From the NCBI GenBank assembly GCA_946902985.2, contig OX336391.1:70719947-70783946 (forward strand): a stretch of 64,000 nt of DNA, given 5' to 3'. The notes below the pieces were generated by a model that was not told the DNA's origin, ran no database searches, and saw only the letters and a program-made list of their open reading frames with translations. The stretch comes from Meconema thalassinum. Taxonomy: Eukaryota > Arthropoda > Insecta > Orthoptera > Tettigoniidae. Shown here in pieces: positions 1 through 11,449 of this stretch (position 1 is the stretch's first letter; each line of letters starts with the position of its first letter). The translations under genes and the position numbers were made by a program.

Positions 1-22
1 TGAGGGACTTGAAAGGAAGTAA

Positions 23-602
23 AGCTATGAAAGGCAGATAGAAAAGGGTGTGGGAGAGATGACCTCGTATTTCCGCCCCTTAAAACAATAACGGATAGAG
101 GGGTTAGCCCCGTCACGGGAAAAGGAGAAAACCGAACCCAGCTCAGAAATTCTTCCGAGATGCCTATTACCAACCTCACTATCCATGAGCCCTTGAGGGT
201 ATATCCCCAACCCCAGGGATCACAACTAGTGGGACTTGGCTTCGAGACCACTGGACCCCAGCCTTGTCCGTTATTATTTCCACTTACTTGTGCCAGGCTC
301 CTCTCTGTCATCTACCTGTCGACCTCCCCTAGCGAGCTCTTGTTCTCTTCCAACCCCGACTGTATTAGGGTATCCGAAATCTAGGGAGTTTTTCATTTTT
401 CTGCCTTAACTGGCCCTAACATCATCTATCCTGATACCCTCCTTCTTCGAAGGGTCAGCACATGGCTAAGTCTACACCGTCAGCTTTTGAGCTCGGAAGT
501 CAGCGACTGTGAGGGGTTCCAGAGCTGTATCCATTTTCCCCTTTTTATTGACTTTGGGGTGGACCCTCTCCTCTTTCCCTTTTCTATCTGCCTTTTATGG
601 CT
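23..602. repeat. Inverted-repeat pair bounding about 580 bp
   Basis: Positions 23-48 and 577-602 are inverted copies of each other, matching at 24 of 26 positions around the core GGCAGATAGAAAAGGG. The 530 bp between them shows no coding region I can support. The arms could be the ends of a small non-autonomous DNA transposon or an unrelated hairpin; no clear target duplication is visible, and the left arm is close to the window edge. No transposase is recognisable. Confidence 0.4.
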
Positions 603-1160
603 CTAGTAGTTTCCAAATACTCAATACTCATTCTTCTAAGATTCTGATCCCACAAAAAATAGGAAAGAAAAAGACAAGAGCCAATTAAGGCAGGGAAATG
701 AAAGACATCACAGGCCTCCAATACCCTAATAACGTTGGGGAACAAGAGTTGGCAGGAAAGATGAAAGAGAGGAGCCAACCCACATCCCACTAGTTGTAAG
801 CCCCTGGTGGTGGGACATGAAAAGAAACATTAAACTATATAATAATTTATGTAACCTTCAAGTGTTATGGTAATAAAATGATATTCCCCGGTATTCTAGC
901 TTGCCCCGTTCCGATTTACAAAAGGGCACGCAGCAGTACACCATTATAAAATCACACAAAAAGCATTCCAAAACACGAATTCGCCATTAACATCAATACA
1001 AAACTTATGTCTGCTACAGAGCCTTGGTGCTGCTTCCTAGCGCCTTTATTTGGAAACGAGGTTGTACGCTCAAAACAATGCTGTAATCGTCGAATGGGCA
1101 GGCAGTTTAAAGCAACCAGGAGTGTTGCGATCCAGCCGGCAGTGATGTAAGGTATATAGG
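603..1160. other. Intergenic, no gene seen
   Basis: AT-rich sequence between the inverted-repeat pair and the left end of the THAP/YqaJ transposon. The short open frames here have no recognisable domain and no codon pattern suggesting a gene. Confidence 0.5.
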
Positions 1161-1317
1161 CCTATTCGCGAACTCAAGCGACGGTGCTGCCGCTTAGCTG
1201 GAACTAGAGGAATGGTGATAGAAATATTAACAAACAGCTGTTTAACCTGCGATTTTTGTTGACGTGTGTGATCTTCTCTCAATTTTTCAGCTTTTGCATA
1301 ATAACTGAGGCTGAAAA

Positions 1318-1505
1318 ATGAGTAGTAGATATTGTTCAGTTCCACAGTGCTCTTCAAATGCAACAAGAGGCATATCAATGCATTACTTTCCTAAAGAGAA
1401 AGGTTTAAAGAAGGAATGGAGTCGAGTACTTCGCATCGCAAAGCCGATTTCTAAATATATGATTGTATGCGGTTTGCATTTCACAAAGGAGGATTATTTA
1501 TCCAG
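1318..1505 (+). CDS. THAP zinc-finger exon of DNA transposase
   Basis: First coding exon of the transposase. It starts at an ATG and encodes an N-terminal THAP domain: a CSVPQC cysteine pair near residues 6-11, the HYFP stretch, and CGLHF supplying the second Cys/His pair. THAP domains bind the transposon ends. The exon ends at a CAG|GTTAGT splice donor (1505/1506), and a TTATTTCAG acceptor ends at 1740, defining a 235-bp intron. If read through, the frame stops at 1542. Joining the donor and acceptor exactly puts the next exon one base out of frame, so either the true donor differs or this copy has a one-base lesion. Confidence 0.7.
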
Positions 1506-1740
1506 GTTAGTAAACATTCCATTGTACGTGTACTGTAGATGACCTGTTTATTTCTTTCATACGTATTAATTACGTCCCAGTTGTGGAAAGATAACCTTCA
1601 TACACTGGATTAGGCTACATTATTTATATCTATTCTCCTTAAAGTGGACTACACAAGCTACTTCCAGTGGGGTAGGATTATCAATAAGCATAAGATTGTT
1701 ATAATATTGCAGTAGAATTATAAATATATTTTTATTTCAG

Positions 1741-2063
1741 ATGTGAGAGCATGTAAAAGATACCTGAAGAAGGGTGCCATCCCGTCTCAGAAATTGCCAC
1801 TGAGATCATTGGATAAGAAGATATCTTCTCACCTGAAACTACAGGCAGAGGCCAGGGATGCACGTGTGCAACATAGACATGAAGCTGTGGCACCACCATC
1901 TCCAACTGAAGACAGTGAAGTGGTAACTGAAGACACAGAGACTGTGGCAGAGGAGATGTTTGCAGCTCTGGTGGAAGATCCTACTCGAAGGAAATGTGTA
2001 GAAGATAAAGGGATACAAGTAACGCCAAGTGTAATTGATGATTGTAGAAAAATAACTTTATAG
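1741..2063 (+). pseudogene. THAP-transposase linker exon, ends in premature TAG
   Basis: Second exon of the same transposase, following the acceptor that ends at 1740. It opens with RACKRYLKKGAIPS, the C-terminal edge of the THAP domain, then an acidic, Ser/Thr/Glu-rich linker typical of the stretch between THAP and the catalytic domain. A TAG at 2061-2063 ends it, yet the catalytic domain resumes in the same frame at 2067. This single in-frame stop is the clearest defect of the copy. Confidence 0.6.
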
Positions 2064-2066
2064 GAC

Positions 2067-2939
2067 ATGATGAAAACAAATAGAGAAATTAATGCATTTA
2101 GTGGTATCCCATCGGTTACATTATTAGATAATATATGTGTTGCTACAGGAAAATTAGAAAGACAGAGTGCCAAACCACTAACCTTGTCATTAAGGCAGCG
2201 TATCATTTTAGTGTTCGTGAAATTGAAAATTAATCTTTCTTTTAGGTGTTTAGCTGTTCTATTTGGGGTCACAGCTAATACATGTAAGAACTATTTCCAT
2301 GTAACAGTAGAGTTATTACATGATGCACTAAAAACAGCTGTTCCATGGCTGGAGAAGGATCTGATTAAGAAGAGGATGCCTATATGTTTTCAACATTTTC
2401 AGAATACTAGAGTTATTTTGGATTGTACAGAAATTCCCGTGGAGAAAAATAAGTGTTTAAAGTGTCGTGTGATGTCCTACTCTCATTACAAAGGCGATTA
2501 CACATTGAACGTACTTGTTGGTGTTGCACCATCAGGTTTAGTAACTTTTGTAAGTCAAGTGTATGGTGGAAGGGTTACAAACAAAGAAATATTTTTGCAA
2601 TCCAATTTATTAGGCATGTTATTACCTTATCAGGATGCCGTAATGGTAGATAAAGGATTTTTGATAGACAGTGAGTGCATTCAAAGGAATATACAATTGA
2701 TCAGGCCACCCTTTCTTGGTAAGAATCAGCAATTGTCAACAGAGGATGCACCCAGGGCTGCTGACATAGCTGCAGCTAGAGTGCATGTAGAAAGAACAAT
2801 TCAGAGGATGAAAATATTTAAAGTATTAAAAGGGAGAGTCAATTTATATATGGTTCCATACATGGATTCTGTAATGACTATTATTGCAGGAGTAGTGAAC
2901 CTTTCAGCTCCTATTCTTAGTGTTGATAAGTATGACTAA
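2067..2939 (+). CDS. DDE transposase catalytic domain (DDE_Tnp_4 type)
   Basis: A 290-residue open stretch. Residues about 37-77 form the helix-turn-helix that precedes the catalytic core in this family. The catalytic triad is visible as D119 (VILDCTE), D195 (VMVDKGF) and E242 (HVERTIQRMK). This fold is shared by PIF/Harbinger and ISL2EU transposases. The THAP finger upstream and the YqaJ partner gene at the other end favour ISL2EU. The domain is complete and in frame with the upstream exon except for the TAG at 2061, so the protein looks recently inactivated. Confidence 0.85.
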   Translation: MMKTNREINAFSGIPSVTLLDNICVATGKLERQSAKPLTLSLRQRIILVFVKLKINLSFRCLAVLFGVTANTCKNYFHVTVELLHDALKTAVPWLEKDLIKKRMPICFQHFQNTRVILDCTEIPVEKNKCLKCRVMSYSHYKGDYTLNVLVGVAPSGLVTFVSQVYGGRVTNKEIFLQSNLLGMLLPYQDAVMVDKGFLIDSECIQRNIQLIRPPFLGKNQQLSTEDAPRAADIAAARVHVERTIQRMKIFKVLKGRVNLYMVPYMDSVMTIIAGVVNLSAPILSVDKYD

Positions 2940-5900
2940 GGAGACTTTTGCTACTGGTACCTAGTACCCAGTTTGTGGGTGTGTTTTTTCTAAAGCAGAA
3001 TTTGAGCGCTGTATCAGCAGCGAAGTAAAGCGCTACATATAAACTAGCTGTAAATAGAAACGGATAGATGGCACGAAATGACAGTCGTTTAAACGTGTTT
3101 CGTTCATTATTTCAAAATAAATTTAATACAACTTAATATAACAATGGATCCACTGGGAGACTAAACTGATGATGAATGCATAGTGGTGTCGCTCAATGAA
3201 CAACTTTGTTAATTTCACGTTGCTTGTAATTTTTAGGTTTTCCGCACCTTAAAACCTCAATAAGTAACTAATTTTTAGGTTAGGCCTAGGCCATTCGAGT
3301 TACCTTCTACGAATTAATGCCCTTGCTTTAGCCACTAAAGTTGCATGATCGTTTCATGAATGTAGCAGCATATGGAAAAAAAATCCTGAACTTAAGGTTA
3401 CCATATCTATAATATTCACCATAACGTTTATGTGACAGGTTAAATTGGATCTAAAAATAGGATGAACAAGCTCTCGACTTACAAATAATTCTTAATTAAC
3501 CTACTGATATGCTGCTGGTGGAAATGTAGGCCTATAATCATGTAGTCTCATAGGCTACACCAGTAGCCAGAGCATGTCGCTAATGATATCGGAGTAGACT
3601 GTGCATGCACACGTTAACATGAGTTTGCTGGTTTGTGACATTACGTCAACAAATTTAATGTATTTTAACTCTCCTGATTCCATTCTGGCCCCTGTTACTG
3701 CCACATGCATGGTTCCAATAGGCACAAGTGAATTTCTCGCTAGCACTATTTAGCCTCATCCATTGCACAGCCCTGCCCTCTACCCTAATTTTTTGAGGAG
3801 TCTAAACTCTTCCTTCTACAGTATAGCATAACTGTATGTCAACAGGTGTAGGTGACCTTAATATTACACTCCTTAAAACGTTGGTCCCCACCACCACCAC
3901 CCCCCGTCCTAATGATGCAAAGTGTTATTAGACTGGGGCGTAGTGGCGCAGCGGTCATTGTTATTAGACTTTAAATACATTTGCCATTGATAGTACAAAT
4001 GCTTGTAGATATCCGTATTGATAGATGAATTAAAAGTTTAATTTAAACTTGTAACATCTTACATAATACAAAAGTAGCTACAATAAACTGAAACTAACGT
4101 GCACCACTAATGGGCCCTCATTGCTTACGGACCCCTATGCATTTGCCCCCTTGTCCCTCCCTGGGCCTAGACTGTGCCAATTGCAGAAATTAGACCAGAA
4201 GAACCAAATCACTAGTAAAATAATGTATAGTAAAGGAAGGAAGCTTGTAGTTTTACGTGACCATTAATCTCGCAATCATGAGCCACGGGACCTTCTTTTT
4301 ACATTGAATCCGAACCACAGGACACAGCATTGCACTTAAAAATATCTTGCATGCATTGACCAGGAATCGAACCTGGTCCACCTTGGTGAGAGGCCAACAG
4401 CTTGATCCCTGCGCCACCACGCCCCCAAGTATACAGTAGATTATAATCAACAAGTTCTCTCTAACATACATTAGCCTACTAGTTCATATACAGTATACAA
4501 TTTGCGTACCTAGTTAGAATGCACCCGAGTGAAAGAAAATAGGCTGGTACCCGTAGCCTATTATTTTTCATGAGAAACCTAATAGAATTTTCTGTCACTC
4601 TGCCGAGTACAGATATGTAACCATGCTGGGGTATGTACAACAACAAAATTATAGTAATGTTTGTAGACCTAAGAAAAAAATGTGGTATTTTGTTCATAAC
4701 TACGTACTATATGTAAATTATTTTCACAAATCTGAGTCTTCTTATGGCGAATGGGTTTTCCTCCATAGTCCATAACCAAAGTAATTTAATCATCAATTGA
4801 ATACTCGTATGATTATGAACTTCAAAGCAATGCTACGCCTTTCTAGGCTTGATCCTACTTATCTTCCTGGATGGCTCTCATGTAGCATCCGTTGCCCGTT
4901 TCGAAAGTGCGTTATTTTACTTAGTAGCGCTCTGAAAATGGTTTGTAATTACTCTGCCACATTATTAAAGCCATTTGCCATTGACAAACACCGCATAAAC
5001 ACTTCCAAAATAAGGAAATTGTCAACATTAACTTTCAAGTAATAAACTTATCAAAAAGCTAGTCGTCATGTTTGCTGCCAACTTACTGATTGTGCTGCTA
5101 GGCAAAACCATTGGCCTGGATAAATAGTATTGATGCATGACTACCCCCACTGTGCGTAACAAAAACCAGGGGTGTTTATATTAGCCTAACGCGCACGGCC
5201 ACGCTACCTAACCTTTATTGGCCTAGGCGAAAACCATTGGTCTGGAAACAATGTTGGCACTCTGAAAAAATACAGTAACACTCTATCGATAAAATATTCA
5301 ACTCCTGTATATTAGTAACATTGGCCATTTCTATAGTAAATTTTTCGGATTTTAATGGCACCGGACAACGTATATTACACGAGTTCATAATTGATATTCA
5401 GTCGTACACTCGTATACAACAACGCCTTCAAGGAAATTCAGATGAAAACAAGAGTTTATCTTGTTATGACTGCAGCCATTTTTCAATGTATCAAACGTGC
5501 AGCGAAGTGAAACCACGCTGCATGATGACTCATCTTAAGCTAAAATGTTGGGGGATGGGGATGCTCTGTGGTATGACCTACATGATGATATTATTACATT
5601 CACATTGTACTTCTATGATAAATAAAGCATTTGAAACAATATCACTTTTTTATTATGTTATAAATTAGCCTATTTATGGATACAATGTAGAAATAATTAC
5701 TCTAAGTTACTTTTTACATCAACTATCCTATAAGAAGAGCTAGTAAAATGCTATTTACAAGAAAAAACATCAATTGTTATCGGCAACTCCAGCTATCTGA
5801 TTATGACATCTAGTGGTAATAATGAGAAACTTACCATGTAGGGTACATTTGTCACGTAGTGACTGTTTGTATTATGGTTCCTTGTATCAAGGTAAATTCT

Positions 5901-5950
5901 TCGTGTCTTTATACATATGTAATAAGTTTTACTCGTTGATAGAGTGCAAA
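2940..5950. other. Non-coding interior with SINE relics
   Basis: No gene is recognised over 3 kb. The stretch is AT-rich, with CCACCACCACC simple sequence near 3888, a truncated tRNA-like head (GGGGCGTAGTGGCGCAGCGGTC) near 3935-3957 and a clearer SINE head on the minus strand at 4348-4425. The small open frames around 4800-5040 and 5320-5670 lack any recognisable domain. Confidence 0.5.
4348..4425 (-). repeat. tRNA-derived SINE head
   Basis: Read on the minus strand, this has an A-box-like segment (GTGGCGCAGGGATCAAGC) and a B box (GGTTCGATTCC), the internal Pol III promoter of tRNA-derived SINEs. It does not fold as a true tRNA because the acceptor arms do not pair. The 3' extent cannot be set. 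Confidence 0.5.
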
Positions 5951-6064
5951 ATGAGTAAAAGCAAAGTAGGCCTATATTGCTCAGTTCACGGCTGTAAGTC
6001 GATGTATAAGAGGGCTGCGGATATAAGTTTTCATCACTTTCCAAAAGATGCAAATAGCAATAGC
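5951..6064 (+). pseudogene. THAP domain N-terminal fragment
   Basis: An ATG-started 37-residue frame with the pattern YCSVHGCKS ... ISFHHFPKD, which is the first half of a THAP zinc finger. It ends at a TGA before the second Cys/His pair, and no continuation exon was found. It differs in sequence from the THAP exon at 1318, so it is likely a fragment of another transposon inserted here rather than part of the main gene. Confidence 0.55.
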
Positions 6065-6890
6065 TGAAAGGGGACGATACCAAATAAATACGGTCAACAG
6101 GAGCGGGTTGGACCACTCACCACTTCACACACTGACGACAGGACGGCTTGTTCACTGTTACGCCGAGCCAAGCCGCACCTAGACAGCCAAGCACAGTCTG
6201 GCTGAACCAAGCCGTACCACGACAGCCAAGCTTCATCAGTCAGGTATCCTTCCTCGCTCCCTAGTTCATTTCCCTACCAACAACCATCACCTCGCTCTGC
6301 GATATCCGAGCCATTCCACTACGAGTCACATAGGCCTAGTTTGACTTCGCAGGGTAAATATCTACTCTGCAAGAACCTGCTACCAGTCCGATATTCAATA
6401 CCTAACCTACCTGCTAACCATCCAACAAATCAAGCAATTCCTGTCTCCCCAGAGTTTTAATACAAGTTAAACTCATCTCTTTGCCCTACCAAGCAGCAAA
6501 TAATTTCTAGAGTCTATGGTACAGTGAGCAAACTCAAATATAGCTTTTAAACGTAACAGCGCCAGGACTCAAACTGCTCAAAAACAAATACCAGCAGACA
6601 ACCGATGCTTGATAGTATGCAATTGACACATAAAATCTAGTGGAACACACAAATTAGATCACGTGTATCGCACAGTTATACATATATACAATTAAAAATA
6701 ACACTGTCATTATTTTAGGGTCCACATTTACCGATTATAACCGAAAAATAAAAAGTGTTCCATATCAAACGCGTGTTATTGAGTTTTTTTACCCTACTTA
6801 TCCAGACCGACCGCAGCGCATCTGGCCACCACGTGTGTACTTCTACTCTCCCACTCCTTTCCTCATGGTTTTCAAAAATCTTTAAAAAAA
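6065..6890. other. No gene seen; possible 3' tail of YqaJ gene
   Basis: Includes a Pro/Lys-type repetitive stretch around 6160-6240, with repeats of GACAGCCAAGC and AGCCAAGCCG. On the minus strand, 6715-6909 is open but shows no recognisable domain beyond its first residues, which continue the YqaJ similarity (HQYYGQVQLQ) and then diverge. The true end of the nuclease is probably lost or lies in an unrecognised exon. Confidence 0.4.
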
Positions 6891-7800
6891 ACAATGCTTG
6901 CAGCTGCACCTGACCATAATATTGATGATTTGTCTTTAAGGATTAAGTATTTTCCTCAATCGACCCATTTCAATATTTTAGGCCCTGCACTACATCAATT
7001 GCACTCTGCGTTTTACCTGCTAGAGGGCACTTAACCTCTACACAACAGAGATAACTAACCACACCATCGAGACTTACACCTACCCATGGGGCACTTGGAG
7101 GAACAATAATGCCCACCGGTTCCACTTTATTTTTAAAAGCAATTTCATAAGCTTCTAAGGCTACTAGTTCAAATTTTTTCCCATGCACAGTTGCCATGTG
7201 TCCCTTGAAATCAGTTTTGAACAGCCTACTCACTTTTAAATTCCAGTCAGGGCTTTTATTTTTGCTGTAAGTAAAAACACTGTGACAAGTAGTACCAGTT
7301 AATATTACTTTTCTTGCATTCTTCCAAATTTCTCCAGATTGGGTAAGAGTTGTCAAACATAATTTTACACTGTATTCATATGTGAGAGCTACCGTCTCAT
7401 TAAAAAATTGAGCAATGTCACCATGAAGTTCTGCATCAAAAGCAACCAAAAAATCAACAAGTTGTTGTTGCCTAAAAGTTTATGGCATAGGGATAATTGT
7501 AGCAAATCATCACCACTCGAGACTTGAATAGTATTAGTAGTAGCAGTAGTCTCCCTTAAGCGCAAAGTAAGATCCAGCTCGGATCCCTGTGGCCCAGAAA
7601 GTAGAATATCCTGTATATTATTCTCGCCTGCACTACCGACTAGGCGACTTCGGAGGGTCGATTTGACAGTTGATCTTCCCATGTGGCAGAATTTATTTAT
7701 AGGAATCGCTTTGTCGTACATGTAGTCGTCTTTCTTTAACTTGCTCCATTGCTGCTTCAAATCTGTGGAGCTCAGGTCTTCCAAGTTTTCAATTGTGTAC
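6890..7800 (-). pseudogene. YqaJ-like viral recombinase/exonuclease domain
   Basis: Second exon of the SWIM-YqaJ protein. It follows a TAATAG acceptor (exon starts at 7800 on the minus strand). After a linker, a frameshift near 7460 moves the frame to the nuclease part, 6970-7449. There the YqaJ fold is clear: ILTGTTCHSVFTYSK, then PWVGVSLDGV with the catalytic Asp, then VEVKCP with the E-x-K pair of a PD-(D/E)xK nuclease. The last recognisable motif is the Gln-rich HQYYGQVQ helix near 6900. In transposons this nuclease is thought to act on DNA ends or single strands during transposition; that role here is inference. The frameshift makes this copy inactive. Confidence 0.8.
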
Positions 7801-7903
7801 CTATTACGAAAAGAAGAAAAAACAAATACAGTCAACTTGTACACTCTTCGATTTATCGGCTTCAACAGTATTATATCTTCTAAATTTAAATGCATCTACT
7901 TAC

Positions 7904-8220
7904 CGAAATATGTAAAGCAATGTACCGACTACATGCTTACATTTTCCTGAACTTCCAGCCTTACAGGTACACGAACAAATTAACTTTTTCTCGGCGACTG
8001 GTGATCGAATCTCAATTTTAATCTGGTCAGGAACTCCCTTCAAATTACTGGTTTGTAAGCATAAAGCTTCAAGTCTCACTACATCTTCTGTTTCGGCTAC
8101 TCTCCCACACATAATTATGTGTTTGGCATCTAAAATTGCCTGTCTTTCAACGAGAGGCCGCCTAGAATCCCCAACAACATTCGATACATCAATCAAGTCT
8201 ATCACCATTGCGTCCACCAT
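7904..8220 (-). CDS. SWIM zinc-finger exon of YqaJ protein
   Basis: The first exon starts at an ATG at 8220. It ends with a SWIM-type zinc site, CSCTCKAGSSGKCKHVVG (C-x-C...C-x-H), just before a G|GTAAGT donor at 7904/7903. Joining to the exon at 7800 keeps the frame (Arg codon split 2+1). SWIM fingers bind DNA or protein and commonly precede YqaJ in these transposon proteins. The start lies 29 bp inside the right inverted terminus of the element, so the promoter must lie in or near the terminus. Confidence 0.75.
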
Positions 8221-8369
8221 TTTGTCGCGACCGACCTGCCTCCTACATTCGATTGAGTTCGCGAATACGGTATACTATTGTAGTAGACGCCAATAAATTT
8301 GTATTGTACAATTCCTATGTAAGAGCCTCTGGCTCGTTGGAATTAATTGTTCAATAAATGATGATGATA

Positions 8370-8396
8370 AATAGATAGATAGATAGATAGATAGAT
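8370..8396. repeat. (ATAG)n microsatellite
   Basis: About 6.5 copies of the tetranucleotide ATAG. It lies exactly at the 3' end of the adjacent minus-strand LINE and probably represents its simple-repeat tail (TATC on the LINE strand). Confidence 0.8.
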
Positions 8397-8831
8397 TTTA
8401 TTAATTCCATTTGATGAAATACATCTATACAATACATTTTTTATATAGGACACGTCAGAATTTACATCTATAAATGTTATAAGTACTATAAATATTCATA
8501 ACTTATTATAATAACAGATCTCAAGAGATACAATCTTATTGGACAACTATTTATACCTTACTCTATTATCATAATATGAAAACTTAATTCTATAAATAGA
8601 ACAACTTAAAGCTAGGTATTACAATTGAAATAGAAAAGTAAAATATAATTATAGATTTCATCGCTCCTATGCACTAAGATATTCAACTAGAGAGTAAAAA
8701 CAATGGCACTGCAGATAAGCTTTCAACATTCTATCAAAGATTTTTATTTTTGGGGCAAGTTTTATATACTGGGGTAGTTTATTGTATAATTTAACTCCTG
8801 GGTGAAAAGTTCCTTTTTGATATAATTATGC

Positions 8832-8832
<1 letters not shown>

Positions 8833-8862
<30 letters not shown>
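8833..8862. repeat. (TG)n microsatellite
   Basis: About 15 TG dinucleotides in the 3' UTR of the LINE. Confidence 0.9.
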
Positions 8863-8865
<3 letters not shown>

Positions 8866-9207
8866 TATGAATGTTTTGATTTTGTCTTGCGTTATGCCTA
8901 TGAACATCATTGTTTGTTTTAAGAAAAACATCCTTATTCATTAAATTCTTAAAAAAAACATAATACTTTCAAAGATATACATGCAGGGCAGTGGGAGAAT
9001 GTTTAAATCTTTAAACAGAGGTCTATATGTTTACATTTGCCATAATTCTAATCGCCCTCTTTTGTATCCTAAACGCGCTTAGTACATCTGGCGACATACC
9101 TCAAAAATGACCCCATATCTTAAGTATGAGAGAAAATAAGCAAAATAAGTATTTCTTAATGTGTGCATGCTAGTGCAGGATTTCAAAATACGTAACGCAA
9201 AGCACAT

Positions 9208-10860
9208 CTAATTCAGTTTAGCATTCAGATAAGGTATATGTTTATTCCATTTCAAGTCATGTTGTATCCATAGTCCTAAAAACTTTGTTTCTGATTTATT
9301 TTCTATTTGATGACCATTTAATGTTATATTGGGCTTCGCAAGATTCCTATTCTGTATAGTGTGGAAATTTAGACATACTGTTTTTTTATAGTTTATTATG
9401 AGGCGATTATTTTGTGACCATTTGATGAACTCACCTGTAACGGAGTCAGCAGACTGCTGTATGACCTGTTTAGTTTCACCCTTTATTACCAGTGTTGTAT
9501 CGTCCGCAAACAAAATGTCCTTATGTGAATGAACGTTCTGTGTTATATCATTGATATATAGAAGAAAGAGTAGTGGGCCCAAAACCGATACCTGGGGTAC
9601 TCCAAAATTTAATAATTCCCTCATTGGACAATGTTTCATTAAGTAAATTGGTTCCATCATCCTTGTGTCTCAAGCTTACTATTTGTTTACGCCTTGTTAA
9701 GTAAGACTCTATCCATTTACTAGCTAGACCTCTAATACCATATTGATTTAGTTTTGTAAGGAGGACTTTATGGTCAACAACATCAAATGCTTTCGTTAAA
9801 ACCAAGAAAAGGCCAGTTACATGTTCCTTATTGTCAATTAATTTCAGTATACTATTAATACATTCATAAATTGCTGTCTGTGTAGATTTTTCCGTTTTGA
9901 ATCCATGTTGTCAGTTTGATAATATTTTATTTTTTTCTATAAAACTTATCAGTCTCTTATACATGATTTTTTCCACAATTTTTGCAATACCGGTTGGTAA
10001 GGTAATAGGACGATAGTTATCTAATTCATCTTTTGAACCGTTTTTGTGCACTGGAATTACTTTTGATGACTTCAAAATATCCGGATAAGTTCCTGAGAGA
10101 ATTGAACTGTTTATTAAGTATGTAAGTGGATTTATTATATTTTCTGCACATTTCTTTAAATTGCAACAGGGATGCCATCAATGCCAGCACAGAATTTATT
10201 TTTAGCTCTTTTATAACTAGTCTTACCTCTTCACTTGTGACATGATTTATAAATAAAGAATCACTACATATATTTATTTTATTATTCGAATTTAGTGTCT
10301 TTACCTGTGATTTATTTAATAATTTTTGTGGAATTTCCAGAAAATAGTCATTAAAAGTGTTTGCTATTTCCTCTGGATTATTAATCACTTTATTATTTCT
10401 GATCAGTGTAATGTTCCTTTCTATTTTAGCAGATTTTCCAGTTTCTTTCTTTATCACAGACCACATAGCCCTGTTTTTATTAGATGATTGGAACAAAAAA
10501 TTATCATTATGCATTTTCTTTGCTAGTCTCATTAGCTTATTTAATATGCTAGTGTATTTTTTGTAGTATAAATTAAATTCAGGTGTTGTGTGGTATTGTT
10601 TATATAATTTGTGTAGACATTTCTTTCTTTGACATGAATTTATAATCCCTGTTGTTATCCAATTGCTAGTTTTGTTATTTTGAACAGTTCTTTGTCTAAA
10701 GCGGAATGCTGTTTCAAAATAGTGTTTTAGGGTACTGTTAAATGCATTAAATTTATCATTTACATTTTCTAGTTTATACATTTCTGATCATGTTTCCTTA
10801 TTTAATAAGTCATTGAAATATGTAACATTTGTTTCAATGACCTGCACCTTGATTTTACTC
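9208..10860 (-). pseudogene. LINE reverse transcriptase, frameshifted
   Basis: Read on the minus strand: a linker region (10026-10860) with the conserved WITTGIINS and AMWSVIKKE segments. RT motifs follow (LTKAFDVVDHKVLL at about 9790; GVPQVSVLGPLLFLLYIND at about 9600; catalytic FADDT at about 9510) and then the thumb (ETKFLGLWIQHDLKWN). The frame is broken at least three times, near 10030-10190, at a stop near 9918, and near 9640, so no functional protein can be made. Confidence 0.85.
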
Positions 10861-11009
10861 CATTATCATTATTATTGATTGTTTCAGGTACTTCAAAACA
10901 CACATTGCTGCCTGGTCTGGCAAACTGGCAAATTGTACAAAAGTTCAGAAACAAGACTCATTGTTCTGGTGCTTATAAAAGAAAACAGACCATTGTTGGT
11001 TTACTCTAG

Positions 11010-11210
11010 CTAGTGTTGTGTCTTAATCAAAGTTGAACTTTTAGAATAAGCCCTTCCGTTGAAGAACTGGTCGAATAATATTGAATCATCTATTTCTACA
11101 ACTTTTGACTGTAAATATTGAATAAATGGTACAATATCCTCAAAACTATGGCCCTTAATATTTTGAAATTTTAACCATTTCGAACACTTGAATTCCTCCC
11201 TGGGTTGCAT
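11010..11210 (-). pseudogene. Possible hAT transposase fragment
   Basis: A 66-residue frame with KCSKWLKFQNIKGHSFEDIVPFIQYL followed by IDDSILFDQFF. This resembles a helical segment seen in some hAT transposases, between the catalytic centre and the C-terminal dimerisation region. No flanking hAT motifs or ends were found, so this is a relic at best. Confidence 0.3.
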
Positions 11211-11449
11211 CCATTATCCAAGTTGGCTACTCATTATAGGTTTCATTGAAACATTAACACTTTGCGTTCTTTAACCAAATTCCAAACCATCCTCTGAAAA
11301 TGTATTTAACATCTGTCTGACTATAGGTGGAAAACCTAAATGAGCAATCAAGAAAAATGCCTATCATTTTCGATAAATTAGGCATGCCGGCCGGACATAA
11401 CCAAAATTAATGAATAGCAGGACGTTTGGTAACCCTCCGTATGTAGTGG

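Larger units (their letters stand above)
1165..8265. mobile_element. Two-gene DNA transposon, ISL2EU-like (THAP-DDE transposase plus SWIM-YqaJ nuclease)
   Basis: Seen: the left end 1165-1181 and the right end 8249-8265 are inverted copies (16 of 17 positions match; outermost bases TTCGCGAACTCAA), each bordered by TA at 1163-1164 and 8266-8267. Between them lie two convergent genes, a THAP-DDE transposase on the plus strand (1318-2939) and a SWIM-YqaJ protein on the minus strand (about 6890-8220). Known: the ISL2EU/IS4EU group of eukaryotic transposons pairs such a transposase with a YqaJ-type nuclease. Inferred: one element of about 7.1 kb, now inactive because both genes carry lesions. The interior 2.9-6.9 kb is non-coding with SINE relics and a second THAP fragment, so some of it is probably later insertion. 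The termini are short, so the outer boundaries are the least certain part. Confidence 0.55.
8370..10880 (-). mobile_element. Non-LTR retrotransposon (LINE, CR1/Jockey group), 5'-truncated
   Basis: A minus-strand LINE with its 3' end at the (ATAG)n tail near 8370, a 3' UTR of about 0.8 kb carrying a (TG)n run, and reverse-transcriptase coding sequence from 9208 to about 10.86 kb. There is no endonuclease domain, so the copy is 5'-truncated upstream of the RT. The FADD catalytic box and domain arrangement fit the CR1/Jockey group; the exact clade needs a phylogeny. Confidence 0.75.
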
